The notes: generated by a model not told the origin, from the letters alone. A stretch of DNA of 64,000 nucleotides from Myxococcales bacterium (GCA_020846875.1 JADLDB010000101.1:1-64000), one strand, 5' to 3'. Shown: positions 1-10,184, numbered from the stretch's first letter. Program-made: numbers and translations.

Positions 1-137
1 CGGGCACGAACAGCCATCCCTGGTTGCGCTGCGGCTCCTTCGTCCGGACTCGGCGACTCACTCACTCTTGATCGTCATGGATCATCCGAAGTTGCGCCGC
101 GCCCGATTTTCCGACTGCTCTTGAGCCGAAGAGCCGG

Positions 138-165
138 TTGACTTTCGGCCGCGCCTCCCTATTTT
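138..165 (+). promoter_or_regulatory. sigma70-type promoter of groEL
   Basis: The -35 TTGACT (138-143) and -10 TATTTT (160-165) are 16 bases apart. This places the transcript start near 172, inside the CIRCE dyad, which is the arrangement expected for HrcA repression. Seen in sequence; promoter activity is inferred. Confidence 0.6.
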
Positions 166-190
166 GGCGCTCGTACGGGGCGAGTGCTAA
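164..190 (+). promoter_or_regulatory. CIRCE operator (HrcA binding site)
   Basis: TTGGCGCTC, nine bases, then GAGTGCTAA. The right arm matches the CIRCE consensus perfectly and the left arm matches 7 of 9 positions, with the canonical 9-base spacer. The dyad overlaps the -10 region and predicted start of the groEL transcript, so HrcA would repress groEL until heat or misfolding titrates GroEL. Confidence 0.88.
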
Positions 191-232
191 CGCCCGTCTA
201 CCACAAGTGATCGTTGTTTCAGGAGGTTGCAC

Positions 233-1867
<1,635 letters not shown>

Positions 1868-1871
1868 TCCG

Positions 1872-2531
1872 TCAGCCTCCCGCGTCCCGCGTGGCGAAGC
1901 TGAGCGGGTAGTTCACCTTCACCGGGCCGTCGGTTGGCGCCTCGAAGTGGAGCTCCCTGAGCACGTTCATCACGCAGCCCTGCATGGCGAAGTGATCCAT
2001 GCCGCCGTCCAACACGCCGATCTCGGTGACGCCGCCCAACCCCGTTTCCGGGTCTTCGGCGATGGTGAAGGACACCTTGATCCGCCCGGCCAGCGACGGG
2101 TTGGCCTCCAGCCAGGACTCGTAGCAGTCGCGCAGCTCGGGGATCTTCTGACCGATGGCGGACTTGATGCCGTCCTTGCTCACCTGGAAGGGGAGGCCGG
2201 CGTCGGCGGAGGCGTCGGACGAGGCCTGCGGTAATGGAGTCGGCGTGGAGGGGTATGCCGGCGCTGACGGCGTCGTCGCGGGCATCGGCCTGCCAACGGG
2301 AGCGGCGGACGGGCCCACTCCGGCCGGAGGCGACTGCGCGCTGCGGGGTGGCGGAGTCCCCGGCGCCGGCGCTCCCGGCCCAGGCCCCTGCGCAGCCCAG
2401 GCCGGACCTGCCCCTTCGACCGGGGCCACGTCCGGCGCGCCGATCGGTTCCGGGCGAGAGCCCAGCAATGAGAAGAGGAGCGCCGCGACGAGGATGGCGC
2501 CCAGAGCTGCGGCGAGGAGTCTCCAGCGCAT
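1872..2531 (-). CDS. Secreted/membrane-anchored protein with AgmX/PglI-type C-terminal domain
   Basis: The protein is about 219 residues. It has an N-terminal hydrophobic segment after MRWR (signal anchor), a long Pro/Ala/Ser-rich linker (about 25-110), and a C-terminal domain of about 100 residues. That domain has the layout of the TonB-like AgmX/PglI domain: an IKSAIGQKIPELRDCYESW helix, a GRIKVSFTI strand, a CV..VLRELHF segment and a terminal strand. The same domain type closes GltG and GltJ in this window, so a periplasmic link role is plausible but unproven. I chose the ATG at 2531; a GTG at 2540 would add three residues. It converges on groEL, with the stop codons almost touching. The promoter region is shared with the divergent cytochrome gene. 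Confidence 0.6.
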   Translation of the reverse strand: MRWRLLAAALGAILVAALLFSLLGSRPEPIGAPDVAPVEGAGPAWAAQGPGPGAPAPGTPPPRSAQSPPAGVGPSAAPVGRPMPATTPSAPAYPSTPTPLPQASSDASADAGLPFQVSKDGIKSAIGQKIPELRDCYESWLEANPSLAGRIKVSFTIAEDPETGLGGVTEIGVLDGGMDHFAMQGCVMNVLRELHFEAPTDGPVKVNYPLSFATRDAGG

Positions 2532-2569
2532 GACGGGCACGAAGCATATGGCTAGAGTGCCGCGCCGCC

Positions 2570-3037
2570 ATGCCCCCGCTCTCTCGCAGCGCTCTCGTCG
2601 CCCTGGCTCCAGTCCTCCTCTTTGGCTGCGGCGGAACGCCCGCGGATCCGGATTTCACCTGCGACCCCGGCGCGACCGCCAGGACGCTGACCGCCGAGGT
2701 CCAGGCGGTGTTCGACGCCAGGTGCAAGTCGTGCCACGTCTCCGGGTACGCGTACGGGGACTACACCACCGCCCAGAAGACCTTCGAGAACACCACCGGC
2801 AAGACGTCCTACCTCGCGGCGGCCGTCTCGGGCTCGTCGCTCAAGGTGGTGGACGGCGCCAACAAGGCGCTGGCCAACAGCTCTTTGTGGCTCAAGGTGC
2901 TGGGGGGCGACGCGTCGAACAGGAAGGGCCCCAAAGGCGAGGGCACGCTGGGCGCGATGCCGAACGACGGCACCGTGCTGACGGCGGATCAGAAGAAGCT
3001 GCTCAAAGAGTGGATCTGCACCGGCGGCGCGCAGTGA
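2570..3037 (+). CDS. Small c-type cytochrome lipoprotein
   Basis: The protein has 155 residues. The N-terminus is a lipoprotein signal with lipobox LLFGC (Cys about 20). The mature part holds a single haem-attachment motif CKSCH near residue 50 and a Met in GAMPNDG near residue 133 that could be the second axial ligand. It ends with a helix (TADQKKLLKEWI) typical of small class I cytochromes. It should be a periplasm-facing, membrane-tethered monohaem cytochrome or haem-binding domain, as is common among myxobacterial secreted lipoproteins. The partner is unknown and no oxidoreductase gene is adjacent. The ATG at 2570 is supported by the signal sequence. The stop codon abuts that of the convergent ATPase gene. 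Confidence 0.72.
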   Translation: MPPLSRSALVALAPVLLFGCGGTPADPDFTCDPGATARTLTAEVQAVFDARCKSCHVSGYAYGDYTTAQKTFENTTGKTSYLAAAVSGSSLKVVDGANKALANSSLWLKVLGGDASNRKGPKGEGTLGAMPNDGTVLTADQKKLLKEWICTGGAQ

Positions 3038-3910
3038 CTACGCCCTTCTCATCGCCGGCGGCTGGGCGCTGACGGCCCGGGCCCTTCGCGCGTCCGGCGT
3101 GCTGGCTGGAAGCTCGACGAACTCGCACATCTCGCACAGCCGGCTGTAGATCCGATCGCCCACGCGATCCGAGAGCAGCTTCGACTCCTTGCCGGCCTCG
3201 AGGGCGGCGGCGGTGTCGAGGTAGCCGCGCTGGCTGCGCTCCTCGGGGGGCTTGAGCGAGTAGTTGGTGGCGAACAGCGTCACCTTCCCGGAGTTGTACC
3301 GGCGGGCGATCAGCTCATCGAGCGTGTCCAGCTCGAAGGGGGTGCCGCGGCCCTTCCCCAGCTCGTCGATCGCCAACACCTCCACGCGCGAGAGCGGCTG
3401 GATGATCTCCCCGCCGGACCTGCCGTCCTGGAAGCCGCGGCGGATCTGCGCGTAGAGCAGGCTGACCTCCACGTACTCGCAGGCCACGCCCAGCTCGAGC
3501 GTGAGGTGCTTCAAGGTCGCCGACACCAGGTGCGTCTTCCCCGTGCCCACCGGCCCGGCCAGCACGTACCCGCGCGGCTGCGGCCAGCGCAGCGAGAAGT
3601 CCTTCGCCACCTGGAGCGCGCGCGCCTGCTCGGCGTTGGAAGGCCGGTAGCCGTCGAAGCTGGCCTGGGCGTGCACCGCGGGCAGGCGGGTGTCGTTGAA
3701 CAGGTCTGCGCGCCGGCCGTGCCGGGTGCACGCGCAGGGGGTGACGACGTCGTACTTGCGGCCAAATTCCTGCACGGTGTTCCGCGCCAGGCCCGAGCCG
3801 CGGCAGTCGGGGCAGGCGGAGACGGCCAGGCGGGCCTTCGCGCGCGCGAAGTCGCCGGACCGCTCGAAGACGTAGCCCGCGGTGTCGATCCCCTTCCCGA
3901 TCGCCGTCAT
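3038..3910 (-). CDS. DnaC/DnaI-like AAA+ ATPase (putative helicase loader)
   Basis: The protein has 290 residues. An N-terminal Cys cluster (C33, C36, C59, C61) looks like a zinc-binding module, as in DnaI-type loaders. The AAA+ core follows: Walker A GPVGTGKT at 119-126, Walker B VLAIDELG near 177, a sensor-1 Asn in LFATNY near 214, and a GDRIYSRL segment near 257 resembling the Arg-finger/sensor-2 region of DnaC-family proteins. The family loads the replicative helicase DnaB onto DNA, or is IstB-like. No transposase is nearby, which argues against IstB. It lies 18 bases behind a gene whose product may be a DnaD-like partner, so the two probably form an operon. Function is inferred from domain layout. 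Confidence 0.75.
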   Translation of the reverse strand: MTAIGKGIDTAGYVFERSGDFARAKARLAVSACPDCRGSGLARNTVQEFGRKYDVVTPCACTRHGRRADLFNDTRLPAVHAQASFDGYRPSNAEQARALQVAKDFSLRWPQPRGYVLAGPVGTGKTHLVSATLKHLTLELGVACEYVEVSLLYAQIRRGFQDGRSGGEIIQPLSRVEVLAIDELGKGRGTPFELDTLDELIARRYNSGKVTLFATNYSLKPPEERSQRGYLDTAAALEAGKESKLLSDRVGDRIYSRLCEMCEFVELPASTPDARRARAVSAQPPAMRRA

Positions 3911-3928
3911 GCGACTCCTTCGCTGCTG

Positions 3929-4570
3929 CTACCAGAACGCCGGCACGCCGAGGCGGTGCCGAATCAACGCTGCCCGATGAAACCTCAACGACTCGCGGCG
4001 CGCACGCTTCGACGCCGTCCCGGCCTTCTCCACCAACCGGGTCGCCTCGCGCAAGAGCACCCGGCGTTCTTCGTACGGAATCGCGCGTGTCAAGATGGCC
4101 AGCGCTAATTCCTCCTGCCGATTCGCCGCATCGAAGTCCGAAGGCGCGGACAAGACCTGGAGGAGCCCCTTGACTGCCGGCGACAACGCCTCGTGCGCCT
4201 TGGCGATCTTCTTCAGCGCGGCCTTGAGCTTCTGGTGGCGCTGAAGGTGGAAGGGCTCCTCGTCCACCGCGCCCGGCGCCTCGGTCTTCCCGGCGGACAG
4301 CTTCAGGTACTTGGCGATCTCCGCGTTCACCTGGCGGCGGCAGGCGGACAGCGATCGCAAGAGGCCTTCTCCGTCGGGCGAGTCCCACAGGGCGGCCTCG
4401 GCGGCCTTGCGGATGCCGCGGGCGATCACCTCCAGCGGCACCTGGGCCTGGGCCCACACGTCGAGCAGCTCCGCGTCCTTCGCCGAGAGCGCCACGCCCC
4501 GCCCGCGGTGGGCCACGAAGCAGTCCTGCACCCGCTCGTGAAAGCTGGCGCTGTCAGGCAGAAGGCTCAT
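3929..4570 (-). CDS. Hypothetical protein, possible DnaD-like replication partner
   Basis: The protein has 213 residues, is mostly helical and highly charged, with no signal peptide or membrane segment. Residues about 20-60 (GVALSAKDAELLDVW, then PLEVIARGIRKA) resemble the helical pattern of DnaD/DnaB2 domains and of phage replication initiators (an LS..D...L..W motif followed by I..GI..A). I infer a possible replication or primosome role, because the next gene on the strand, 18 bases downstream, encodes a DnaC-like loader. The C-terminal half (about 110-213) is Lys/Arg-rich and could bind DNA. The similarity is weak and by eye only; the safe call is hypothetical. It starts at the ATG at 4570. 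Confidence 0.55.
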   Translation of the reverse strand: MSLLPDSASFHERVQDCFVAHRGRGVALSAKDAELLDVWAQAQVPLEVIARGIRKAAEAALWDSPDGEGLLRSLSACRRQVNAEIAKYLKLSAGKTEAPGAVDEEPFHLQRHQKLKAALKKIAKAHEALSPAVKGLLQVLSAPSDFDAANRQEELALAILTRAIPYEERRVLLREATRLVEKAGTASKRARRESLRFHRAALIRHRLGVPAFW

Positions 4571-4601
4571 CGCGCGTCACCGGCCGGCGTGTACTGGCTT
4601 C

Positions 4602-4631
4602 TTGACAGTCTCGAAGAGCGACCGCTACAAG
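4602..4631 (+). promoter_or_regulatory. Promoter of tRNA-Val
   Basis: A perfect -35 TTGACA (4602-4607) is followed after 18 bases by a -10-like TACAAG (4626-4631). The tRNA starts 19 bases further on. No other gene on this strand could use it except thrS by read-through. Confidence 0.5.
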
Positions 4632-4649
4632 CGCCGCGCTCTTCGGTAA

Positions 4650-4721
<72 letters not shown>

Positions 4722-4844
4722 CTCACAGCACCGGAAGCACCCGACGGCCGGAGTGACGCCCAACCAGGCGCGCTCCGGCTGACGTGTTTCCCCCCGCTTT
4801 CTTAGAGTCCACTTCCTCACGTTTGAACGCTAGAGAGGCGCCCC

Positions 4845-6773
4845 ATGGCTGCCAACGTCATCGTCACACTGCCCAACGGCGACAAGAAGGAAGCGCCCAA
4901 GGGCATCTCCATCGCCGAGTTCGTGAAGAGCTCGATCGGCGCCGGCCTGGCCAAGGCGGCGGTCTTCGCGAAGCTGAACGATCAGGTGGTCGATCTGTCT
5001 CGGGCCATCGACGAGGACGCCGCGCTGCAGATCTTCACGACGAAGTCACCCGAGGCGCTCGAGGTGGCCCGCCACGACGCCGCTCACGTCGTCGCCGACG
5101 CGGTGCAGCGGCTCTTCCCCGGCACGCAGGTGACGATCGGCCCGTCGATCGAAGAGGGCTTCTACTACGACTTCTTCCGCGACAAGCCCTTCACGCCCGA
5201 GGAACTGGAGCAGATCGAGAACAAGGCCAACGAGATCGTCGCGTCCGACGCGGCCTTCGTGCGCCAGGAGGTGTCGCCGGCCGAGGCGCTCGAGCTCTTC
5301 GCGGGCATGGGCGAGAAGTTCAAGGTCGAGATCATCAACGACATCGTGGCGAAGGGCGCGAAGACGCTGACGCTCTACAGGCACGGCGACTGGGTGGACT
5401 TCTGCCTGGGCCCCCACGGCCCGTCGACGGGGCGGATCGGCGTCATCAAGATTCTCTCTTCGTCCGGCGCGTACTGGCGCGGCGATCACCGAAACCCCAT
5501 GCTCCAGCGCGTCTACGGCACGGCCTTCTTCGACAAGAAGGCGCTCGAGGCCTGGGTGAAGCAGCGCGAGGAGGCCGCCAAGCGAGATCACCGCCGCCTC
5601 GGAAAGGATCTGGACCTCTTCCACTTCCACCACTTCTCCCCCGGGGCCGCCTTCTGGACGCCCAGAGGGACGGCCCTGTACACGGTGCTGTCCGGCTACA
5701 TGCGCAAGCTGGCGCTGGACAACGGCTACGTGGAGATCAAGACGCCGCTGCTCTTCAACAAGGGCCTGTGGGAGTTGAGCGGCCACTGGGGCAAGTACCG
5801 GGAGAACATGTTCCTCGTCGAGGACAGCGAGACGAAGGAGCAGGACTACTCGCTCAAGCCGATGAACTGCCCGTCGCACCACCTGTACTACGGCTTCAAG
5901 AAGCACTCGTACCGGGACCTGCCCCTGCGCTTCCACACGCAGGACGTGCTGCACCGCAACGAGGCGGCCGGCGCCCTGGGAGGCCTCACGCGGGTGCGCC
6001 AGTTCGCCCAGGACGACGCGCACATCTACTGCCGCGAGGATCAGATCCCCGACGAGGTCGCCCGCTTCGTGAAGCTGCTCGACAAGGTCTACGACGCGGT
6101 GGGCCTCAAGTACTCGGCCAAGCTGTCCACGCGCCCGCTGCAGCGGATCGGCACGGACGACCTGTGGGATCGCGCCGAGGCTGCCCTCAAGCAGGCGCTC
6201 GAGTCGATCAAGCTGGCGTACGAGCTCAAGCCCGGCGACGGCGCCTTCTACGGCCCGAAGATCGACTTCGACGTCTCCGACTCCATCGGCCGCAAGTGGC
6301 AGCTCGGGACGATCCAGCTCGACTACAACGCCCCCGAGCGCTTCGAACTCACCTACATCGGCGAGGACAACAAGGAGCACCGGCCGGTGGTGCTGCACCG
6401 GGCGATCTACGGCAGCTTCGAGCGCTTCATCGCGATCCTCATCGAGCACTTCGCCGGCGCCTTCCCCGCGTGGCTCGCGCCGGTGCAGGCGCGCGTCGTC
6501 TACGTAGCCGACCGCCAGCTCGACTACTGCCGCGAGGTGGCCGCGAAGCTGGCCGCGAAGGGCTACCGGGTGGAGCTCGACGATCGCGGCCTCTCGATGC
6601 AGAAGAAGATCGCCGAGGCCGCGGTGCAGAAGGTCCCCTTCACCCTGGTGGTGGGCGATCGCGAGGTCGAGACGAAGGCTGTCGCCCCCCGCCGCTACGG
6701 AGGCGAGGACCTCAAAGCCATGCCGCTCGAGCAGTTCGAGGCCCTGCTGGCCAAGGAGGCCGCCTGGCCGTGA
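4845..6773 (+). CDS. thrS: Threonyl-tRNA synthetase
   Basis: The 642 residues equal the usual ThrRS length. The enzyme charges tRNA-Thr with threonine in the cytoplasm. An N-terminal TGS domain (about 1-65) precedes the editing domain, with HDAAH near 78 and the FCLGPH Cys/His pair near 183. The class II catalytic core follows, with motif-2 region [11 protein letters not shown] and the zinc ligands in MNCP, DDAHIYC and VLHRAIYGS. The anticodon-binding domain with [12 protein letters not shown] closes the protein. The ATG at 4845 has a weak upstream GAGAGG. In many bacteria infC-rpmI-rplT follow thrS; here an SCP2 gene does. I see no clear T-box or attenuator in the short leader after the tRNA gene. 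Confidence 0.97.
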   Translation: MAANVIVTLPNGDKKEAPKGISIAEFVKSSIGAGLAKAAVFAKLNDQVVDLSRAIDEDAALQIFTTKSPEALEVARHDAAHVVADAVQRLFPGTQVTIGPSIEEGFYYDFFRDKPFTPEELEQIENKANEIVASDAAFVRQEVSPAEALELFAGMGEKFKVEIINDIVAKGAKTLTLYRHGDWVDFCLGPHGPSTGRIGVIKILSSSGAYWRGDHRNPMLQRVYGTAFFDKKALEAWVKQREEAAKRDHRRLGKDLDLFHFHHFSPGAAFWTPRGTALYTVLSGYMRKLALDNGYVEIKTPLLFNKGLWELSGHWGKYRENMFLVEDSETKEQDYSLKPMNCPSHHLYYGFKKHSYRDLPLRFHTQDVLHRNEAAGALGGLTRVRQFAQDDAHIYCREDQIPDEVARFVKLLDKVYDAVGLKYSAKLSTRPLQRIGTDDLWDRAEAALKQALESIKLAYELKPGDGAFYGPKIDFDVSDSIGRKWQLGTIQLDYNAPERFELTYIGEDNKEHRPVVLHRAIYGSFERFIAILIEHFAGAFPAWLAPVQARVVYVADRQLDYCREVAAKLAAKGYRVELDDRGLSMQKKIAEAAVQKVPFTLVVGDREVETKAVAPRRYGGEDLKAMPLEQFEALLAKEAAWP

Positions 6774-6791
6774 CGGCCGCCTGCATGTCGG

Positions 6792-6820
6792 TTGACGAGA
6801 GAGACGGCCTGCCCTAAACG
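6792..6820 (+). promoter_or_regulatory. Weak promoter candidate for the SCP2/racemase pair
   Basis: TTGACG (6792-6797) is followed 17 bases later by TAAACG (6815-6820). The -35 is good and the -10 is poor (3 of 6). It is the only promoter-like pair in the thrS to SCP2 gap. Confidence 0.25.
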
Positions 6821-6876
6821 CGCGCCGTTGATTTGAGAATCAGCGCAGCACCCACCCACGAAAGGCGAGGTACACC

Positions 6877-7203
6877 ATGGCCGTGAAGGACATTCTGGAG
6901 ACCGAGATCCCCAAGCGCATCCAGGCGAAGCCGGAGCTGGCGAAGGACATCAACGCGGTGATCCACTTCGAGCTCACCGGTGACGGCGGCGGCCAGTGGA
7001 CGCTGGACTGCACCAAGGCCGAAGGCTGGGTGTCCGCCGGGAAGAACGGCGAGTCGAAGATGACGATCATCTCCACCGCGGCGGACTTCGAGAAGATCGC
7101 CACCAAGCAGATGAACGCGCAGATGGCCGCCATGCAGGGCAAGCTGAAGTTCAAGCCCATGGACATGGGCCTGGCGATGAAGCTGGGCAAGCTGCTCAGC
7201 TGA
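6877..7203 (+). CDS. SCP2 sterol-binding domain protein
   Basis: The protein has 108 residues and is a single SCP2 (sterol carrier protein 2) domain. The VIHFELTGDGGGQWTLD strand pair, the KMTIISTAADFEKIATKQM segment, the MQGKLKFKPMDMGLAMKLGKLL amphipathic region (split here as MQGKLKF and MGLAMKLGKLL) and the overall size fit the family. SCP2 proteins bind fatty acyl or sterol-like ligands in a hydrophobic tunnel in the cytosol. The next gene, 13 bases downstream on the same strand, is an alpha-methylacyl-CoA racemase, so a branched-chain lipid or acyl-CoA role is plausible. No signal peptide. The ATG at 6877 follows a purine-rich GCGAGG. Confidence 0.85.
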   Translation: MAVKDILETEIPKRIQAKPELAKDINAVIHFELTGDGGGQWTLDCTKAEGWVSAGKNGESKMTIISTAADFEKIATKQMNAQMAAMQGKLKFKPMDMGLAMKLGKLLS

Positions 7204-7216
7204 TCCCAAGCGCTCC

Positions 7217-8341
7217 GTGTCGCTGCCGCTCGAAGGCCTGAAGGTTCTCGATCTCTCGCGCCTGCTCCCCGGCCCGTACGCCACGCTGGTGCTGGCAGAC
7301 CTGGGCGCCCAGGTGGACAAGGTGGAGGAGCCCGGCGTGGGCGACTACACCCGCCACTCGCCGCCGATGAAGGACGACACCTCGGCGCTCTTCCTGGGCC
7401 TCAACCGGAACAAGCGCTCCATCGCGCTCGATCTCAAGAGCGCGGACGGCGCGGCGAAGCTGAAGGCGCTGGCGAAGCAGTACGACGTGCTGGTGGAGAG
7501 CTTCCGCCCGGGCGTCATGGACAAGCTGGGCCTGGGCTGGGACGCGCTGTCGAGGGAGAACCCGCGCCTCATCTTCTGCGCCATCTCCGGCTACGGGAAC
7601 ACCGGACCGGATCGCCTGCGCGCCGGGCATGATCTCAACTACCTCGCGCGCTGCGGGGCGCTGGCCTATGGCGGGAAGGCGGGCGGGGCGCCAGCGATGG
7701 CCGGGGTGCAGATCGCCGACATCGGCGGCGGGAGCCTCTTCGCGCTGGTGGGGATCCTCGCGGCGCTGCACGAGCGCGCGCGCACCGGGAAGGGCCGCTT
7801 CGTCGACGTCTCCATGACGGACGGGGCGATGGCGTTTCTCCACATGCACCTCGCCGCGCGGCTGGTGATGGGCGAGGATGGCACGCCGCTCGCGCGTGGG
7901 CGGGAGGCCCTCAACGGGGGCTACCCCTGCTACGGGCTGTACCAGACGCAGGATCAGCGCTGGCTGGCGGTCGGAGCGCTCGAGCCCAAGTTCTTCATGG
8001 GCCTGTGCGCCGCCCTCGAGCGCCCGGAGTTGACGGACGGCGCCTACGACACGGGCGCGCTGGGCGCGAAGACGCGCGCTGAGCTGGAGAAGGTGTTCGC
8101 CGCGAAGCCGCTGGCCCACTGGATCGAGCTGTTCCGCACCGTCGACCTCTGCGTGGAGCCCGTCCTCGAGGGCGACGAGGTGCTGGACGATCCCCAGCTC
8201 AAGGCCCGCGGCGTCTTCGTCGAGCAGGGTGGGGTGAGGTGGCTGCGCACTCCGCTCCAGCTCGGCCAGGTGCCGCTCGAGCCGCCGCCGGCGCTCGGCC
8301 AGCACACCGAAGAGATCCTGCGCGAGCACGGCCTCGCCTGA
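7217..8341 (+). CDS. CaiB/BaiF family, alpha-methylacyl-CoA racemase-like
   Basis: The 374-residue protein is a family III CoA-transferase fold. The motif GHDLNYLA places His138, and QIADIGGG places Asp168. The 30-residue spacing matches the catalytic His126/Asp156 pair of alpha-methylacyl-CoA racemase, so racemase activity is more likely than formyl- or carnitine-CoA transfer. Known racemases convert the 2R and 2S forms of 2-methyl-branched acyl-CoAs before beta-oxidation. It starts with GTG at 7217, 13 bases after the SCP2 stop, suggesting an operon. Myxobacteria make iso-branched fatty acids, but the natural substrate cannot be read from the sequence. Confidence 0.82.
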   Translation: MSLPLEGLKVLDLSRLLPGPYATLVLADLGAQVDKVEEPGVGDYTRHSPPMKDDTSALFLGLNRNKRSIALDLKSADGAAKLKALAKQYDVLVESFRPGVMDKLGLGWDALSRENPRLIFCAISGYGNTGPDRLRAGHDLNYLARCGALAYGGKAGGAPAMAGVQIADIGGGSLFALVGILAALHERARTGKGRFVDVSMTDGAMAFLHMHLAARLVMGEDGTPLARGREALNGGYPCYGLYQTQDQRWLAVGALEPKFFMGLCAALERPELTDGAYDTGALGAKTRAELEKVFAAKPLAHWIELFRTVDLCVEPVLEGDEVLDDPQLKARGVFVEQGGVRWLRTPLQLGQVPLEPPPALGQHTEEILREHGLA

Positions 8342-8365
8342 GTTGCGCTACGCTCGCCCTTCCGA

Positions 8366-9703
8366 ATGTACGCCCGGCTCCTCGTCCCCGGTCTCTTGAG
8401 CGCCCTCATCGCGCTGTCCTGCGGCGCCTCGAATCTCGAGGCACCCCCCGCCGAGCCCCGCGCCGACGCGATGCAGTGCCAGGGCATCGATCACCTGATG
8501 CCCAACTTCGTCCGCGCGATCAGCGAGGGCCGCACCGAGGGCCTCAAGCACGTGGTGGAGACGCAGCTGCTCATCCCCCTGCGCGAAGGGGACTCCCCGC
8601 CGGTGAACGACGTGCTGCGCGCCGTGTTCCGCACCCTGGACGGCTACGCACGCAAGCCCCCCGAGGCGGGCGCCCAGGGCGCCGACTACTGCGCGCCCAC
8701 GTCCAGTCCCCCGCCGCTCCTGCAGGCCAACGAGCTGTGCGAGATGCGCCGCGCCATGGATCTGCTGGTCCACCAGGGCAAGGGCATCGACGCCATCGAG
8801 ATCGCCGCGCCGCAGCTCAACACCGCGCTCGGCTACATCACCGGCGAAGGCCTCGACTGCAAGGCCCGCCCGCGCACGCCGCACTTCGAGGTGTCCGCCG
8901 CGGTCGCCGGCATGTGCTCGCAGACTGGACAGTGCCAGCTCAACGACGGGCTCGATCTGCTCATCGGCTTCACCAACTACCTCGCCACTCCGGACGGCCA
9001 GGCGCTGAAGGATCACCTGAACGGCCTGACCGTCAACCCCGACGGGGGCAGCCTGACGGCCTTCTTGAACCCGTCCAGCCTCACCGAGGACGAAGCCGTC
9101 CTCCTGGTGCGCGGGCTGCTCCCCATGCTGCAGGCCGCCAACTCGACCGAGCTGGAGGACGGCTTCAACTCGCTCACCTTGCCGGCGGACCTGAAGGCGG
9201 ATCTGCGCCCGGTGATCGACGATCTGAAGAAGCTCCTCGCCCGCGAGGAGATCATGGGCCCCCTGCGCCGCGCGCTGAACTGCATCTGGGGCGTCGACTC
9301 CATGGGCCGGCCCAATGGGCAGGACTCCGGGAAGAACTACCCGCTGGTCCGCATGGTGTACCGCCTCGCGCTCGAAGAGCAGTGCCCCGAGTTCGGCCTC
9401 ACCCGGCTCTCCGCCGTCCTGAAGGGCGTGCAGGAGGTCGACTCCCGCGGCTCGCTCCTCTACCTCGCCGGCACCCTCGCCAAGGCCGTCCGCAGCGACG
9501 AGACCGCCATCGACTCAGCCGCCATCGTCTGCAAGACGCTCTTCTCCACCGACCGCGCCGCCGGGGAGGCCCGCAGCAACGCCGAGCAGGCCCTGCCCGT
9601 CGCCGCCGACCTGGTGAAGAACGGCCTCATCAACGAGGGCATCTGCGCCATCGACACCTTGATCTTCGGCTGCTCCGGGGGCGCCCAGCCGGCCTGCCGC
9701 TGA
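8366..9703 (+). CDS. Hypothetical lipoprotein
   Basis: The protein has 445 residues. It opens with a lipoprotein signal ending in lipobox LIALSC (Cys19). The mature part is largely alpha-helical by eye, with about ten scattered Cys and repeated LL/LR helices. No TPR motif, enzyme motif or membrane span is visible. It sits directly upstream of the gltF-gltG-gltH genes, where Myxococcus has gltD and gltE (TPR-bearing). This protein does not look like either, so I assign no motility role beyond position. The ATG at 8366 is supported by the signal sequence. I do not recognise the family. Confidence 0.65.
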   Translation: MYARLLVPGLLSALIALSCGASNLEAPPAEPRADAMQCQGIDHLMPNFVRAISEGRTEGLKHVVETQLLIPLREGDSPPVNDVLRAVFRTLDGYARKPPEAGAQGADYCAPTSSPPPLLQANELCEMRRAMDLLVHQGKGIDAIEIAAPQLNTALGYITGEGLDCKARPRTPHFEVSAAVAGMCSQTGQCQLNDGLDLLIGFTNYLATPDGQALKDHLNGLTVNPDGGSLTAFLNPSSLTEDEAVLLVRGLLPMLQAANSTELEDGFNSLTLPADLKADLRPVIDDLKKLLAREEIMGPLRRALNCIWGVDSMGRPNGQDSGKNYPLVRMVYRLALEEQCPEFGLTRLSAVLKGVQEVDSRGSLLYLAGTLAKAVRSDETAIDSAAIVCKTLFSTDRAAGEARSNAEQALPVAADLVKNGLINEGICAIDTLIFGCSGGAQPACR

Positions 9704-9707
9704 CGTC

Positions 9708-9734
9708 CCACCTGTGCACTCCAGGTGGCACCTG
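9708..9734 (+). promoter_or_regulatory. Two mutually exclusive hairpins after the lipoprotein gene
   Basis: CACCTG, CAGGTG and CACCTG occur in succession (9709-9714, 9722-9727, 9729-9734). The first two can pair with a 7-base loop as CCACCTG/CAGGTGG, or the last two can pair around one base. No T-run follows, so this is not a standard terminator. Function unknown. Confidence 0.3.
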
Positions 9735-9850
9735 TCGCACAATGTGAGAGCACGACAACGCGTCCAGGGATTTGCGGAAAAGTGGGGAGTGGTAGCATGC
9801 CCCCGCCCGTGCTTCATTCGGGTCAAAGGGTGCTCCTCGCTGGAGGCTGC

Positions 9851-10096
9851 ATGAGCAAGTGGATGTGGTTGTCAGTCGTCGTCGGGGCGCTCGCGCTGCC
9901 CGGGTTCGCCCAGGACAAGGGCGTCACCTACAAGAAGACGACGGAGTACAGCTTCGAAGACGACACCATCGAGGGCGACCTCACCAAGCCCGACGGCGAG
10001 TACGTCGAGGCCCGCAAGAAGGTGAAGCACTCAAACCTCATCAAGATCCGCGAAGAGTTCAAAGACAAGGTGATGCAGTCGGTGGGCGAGCTGTAG
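9851..10096 (+). CDS. gltF: Small secreted protein, probable gliding motility protein GltF/CglF
   Basis: The protein has 81 residues. A signal peptide (MSKWMWLSVVVGALALPGFA, cut before QDKG) is followed by a short, highly charged mature domain. The ATG at 9851 follows GGAGG by four bases; in-frame codons further upstream are not needed. It lies 88 bases before gltG, as gltF (cglF) precedes gltG in the Myxococcus A-motility cluster. I assign it mainly by synteny, size and signal peptide. Its role in the gliding complex would be periplasmic or membrane-associated. I see no recognisable domain. Confidence 0.65.
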   Translation: MSKWMWLSVVVGALALPGFAQDKGVTYKKTTEYSFEDDTIEGDLTKPDGEYVEARKKVKHSNLIKIREEFKDKVMQSVGEL

Positions 10097-10184
10097 GCCT
10101 CACACCTCGCGCGACGCGGGAACCCGGCCGCCTGGCTGGTGTCCTAAACGGCGACGCGCGGACCCGACGCCAGGAGGCTTCAAC

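Noticed and set aside
1-17. Possible start of a divergent gene (minus-strand ATG at 17)
   Set aside because: Only five codons are visible, with no Shine-Dalgarno; cannot be supported.
9726-9740. sigma54-like TGGCAC...GC upstream of gltF
   Set aside because: The spacing between GG and GC is 8 rather than 10 bases, so the -24/-12 geometry fails.
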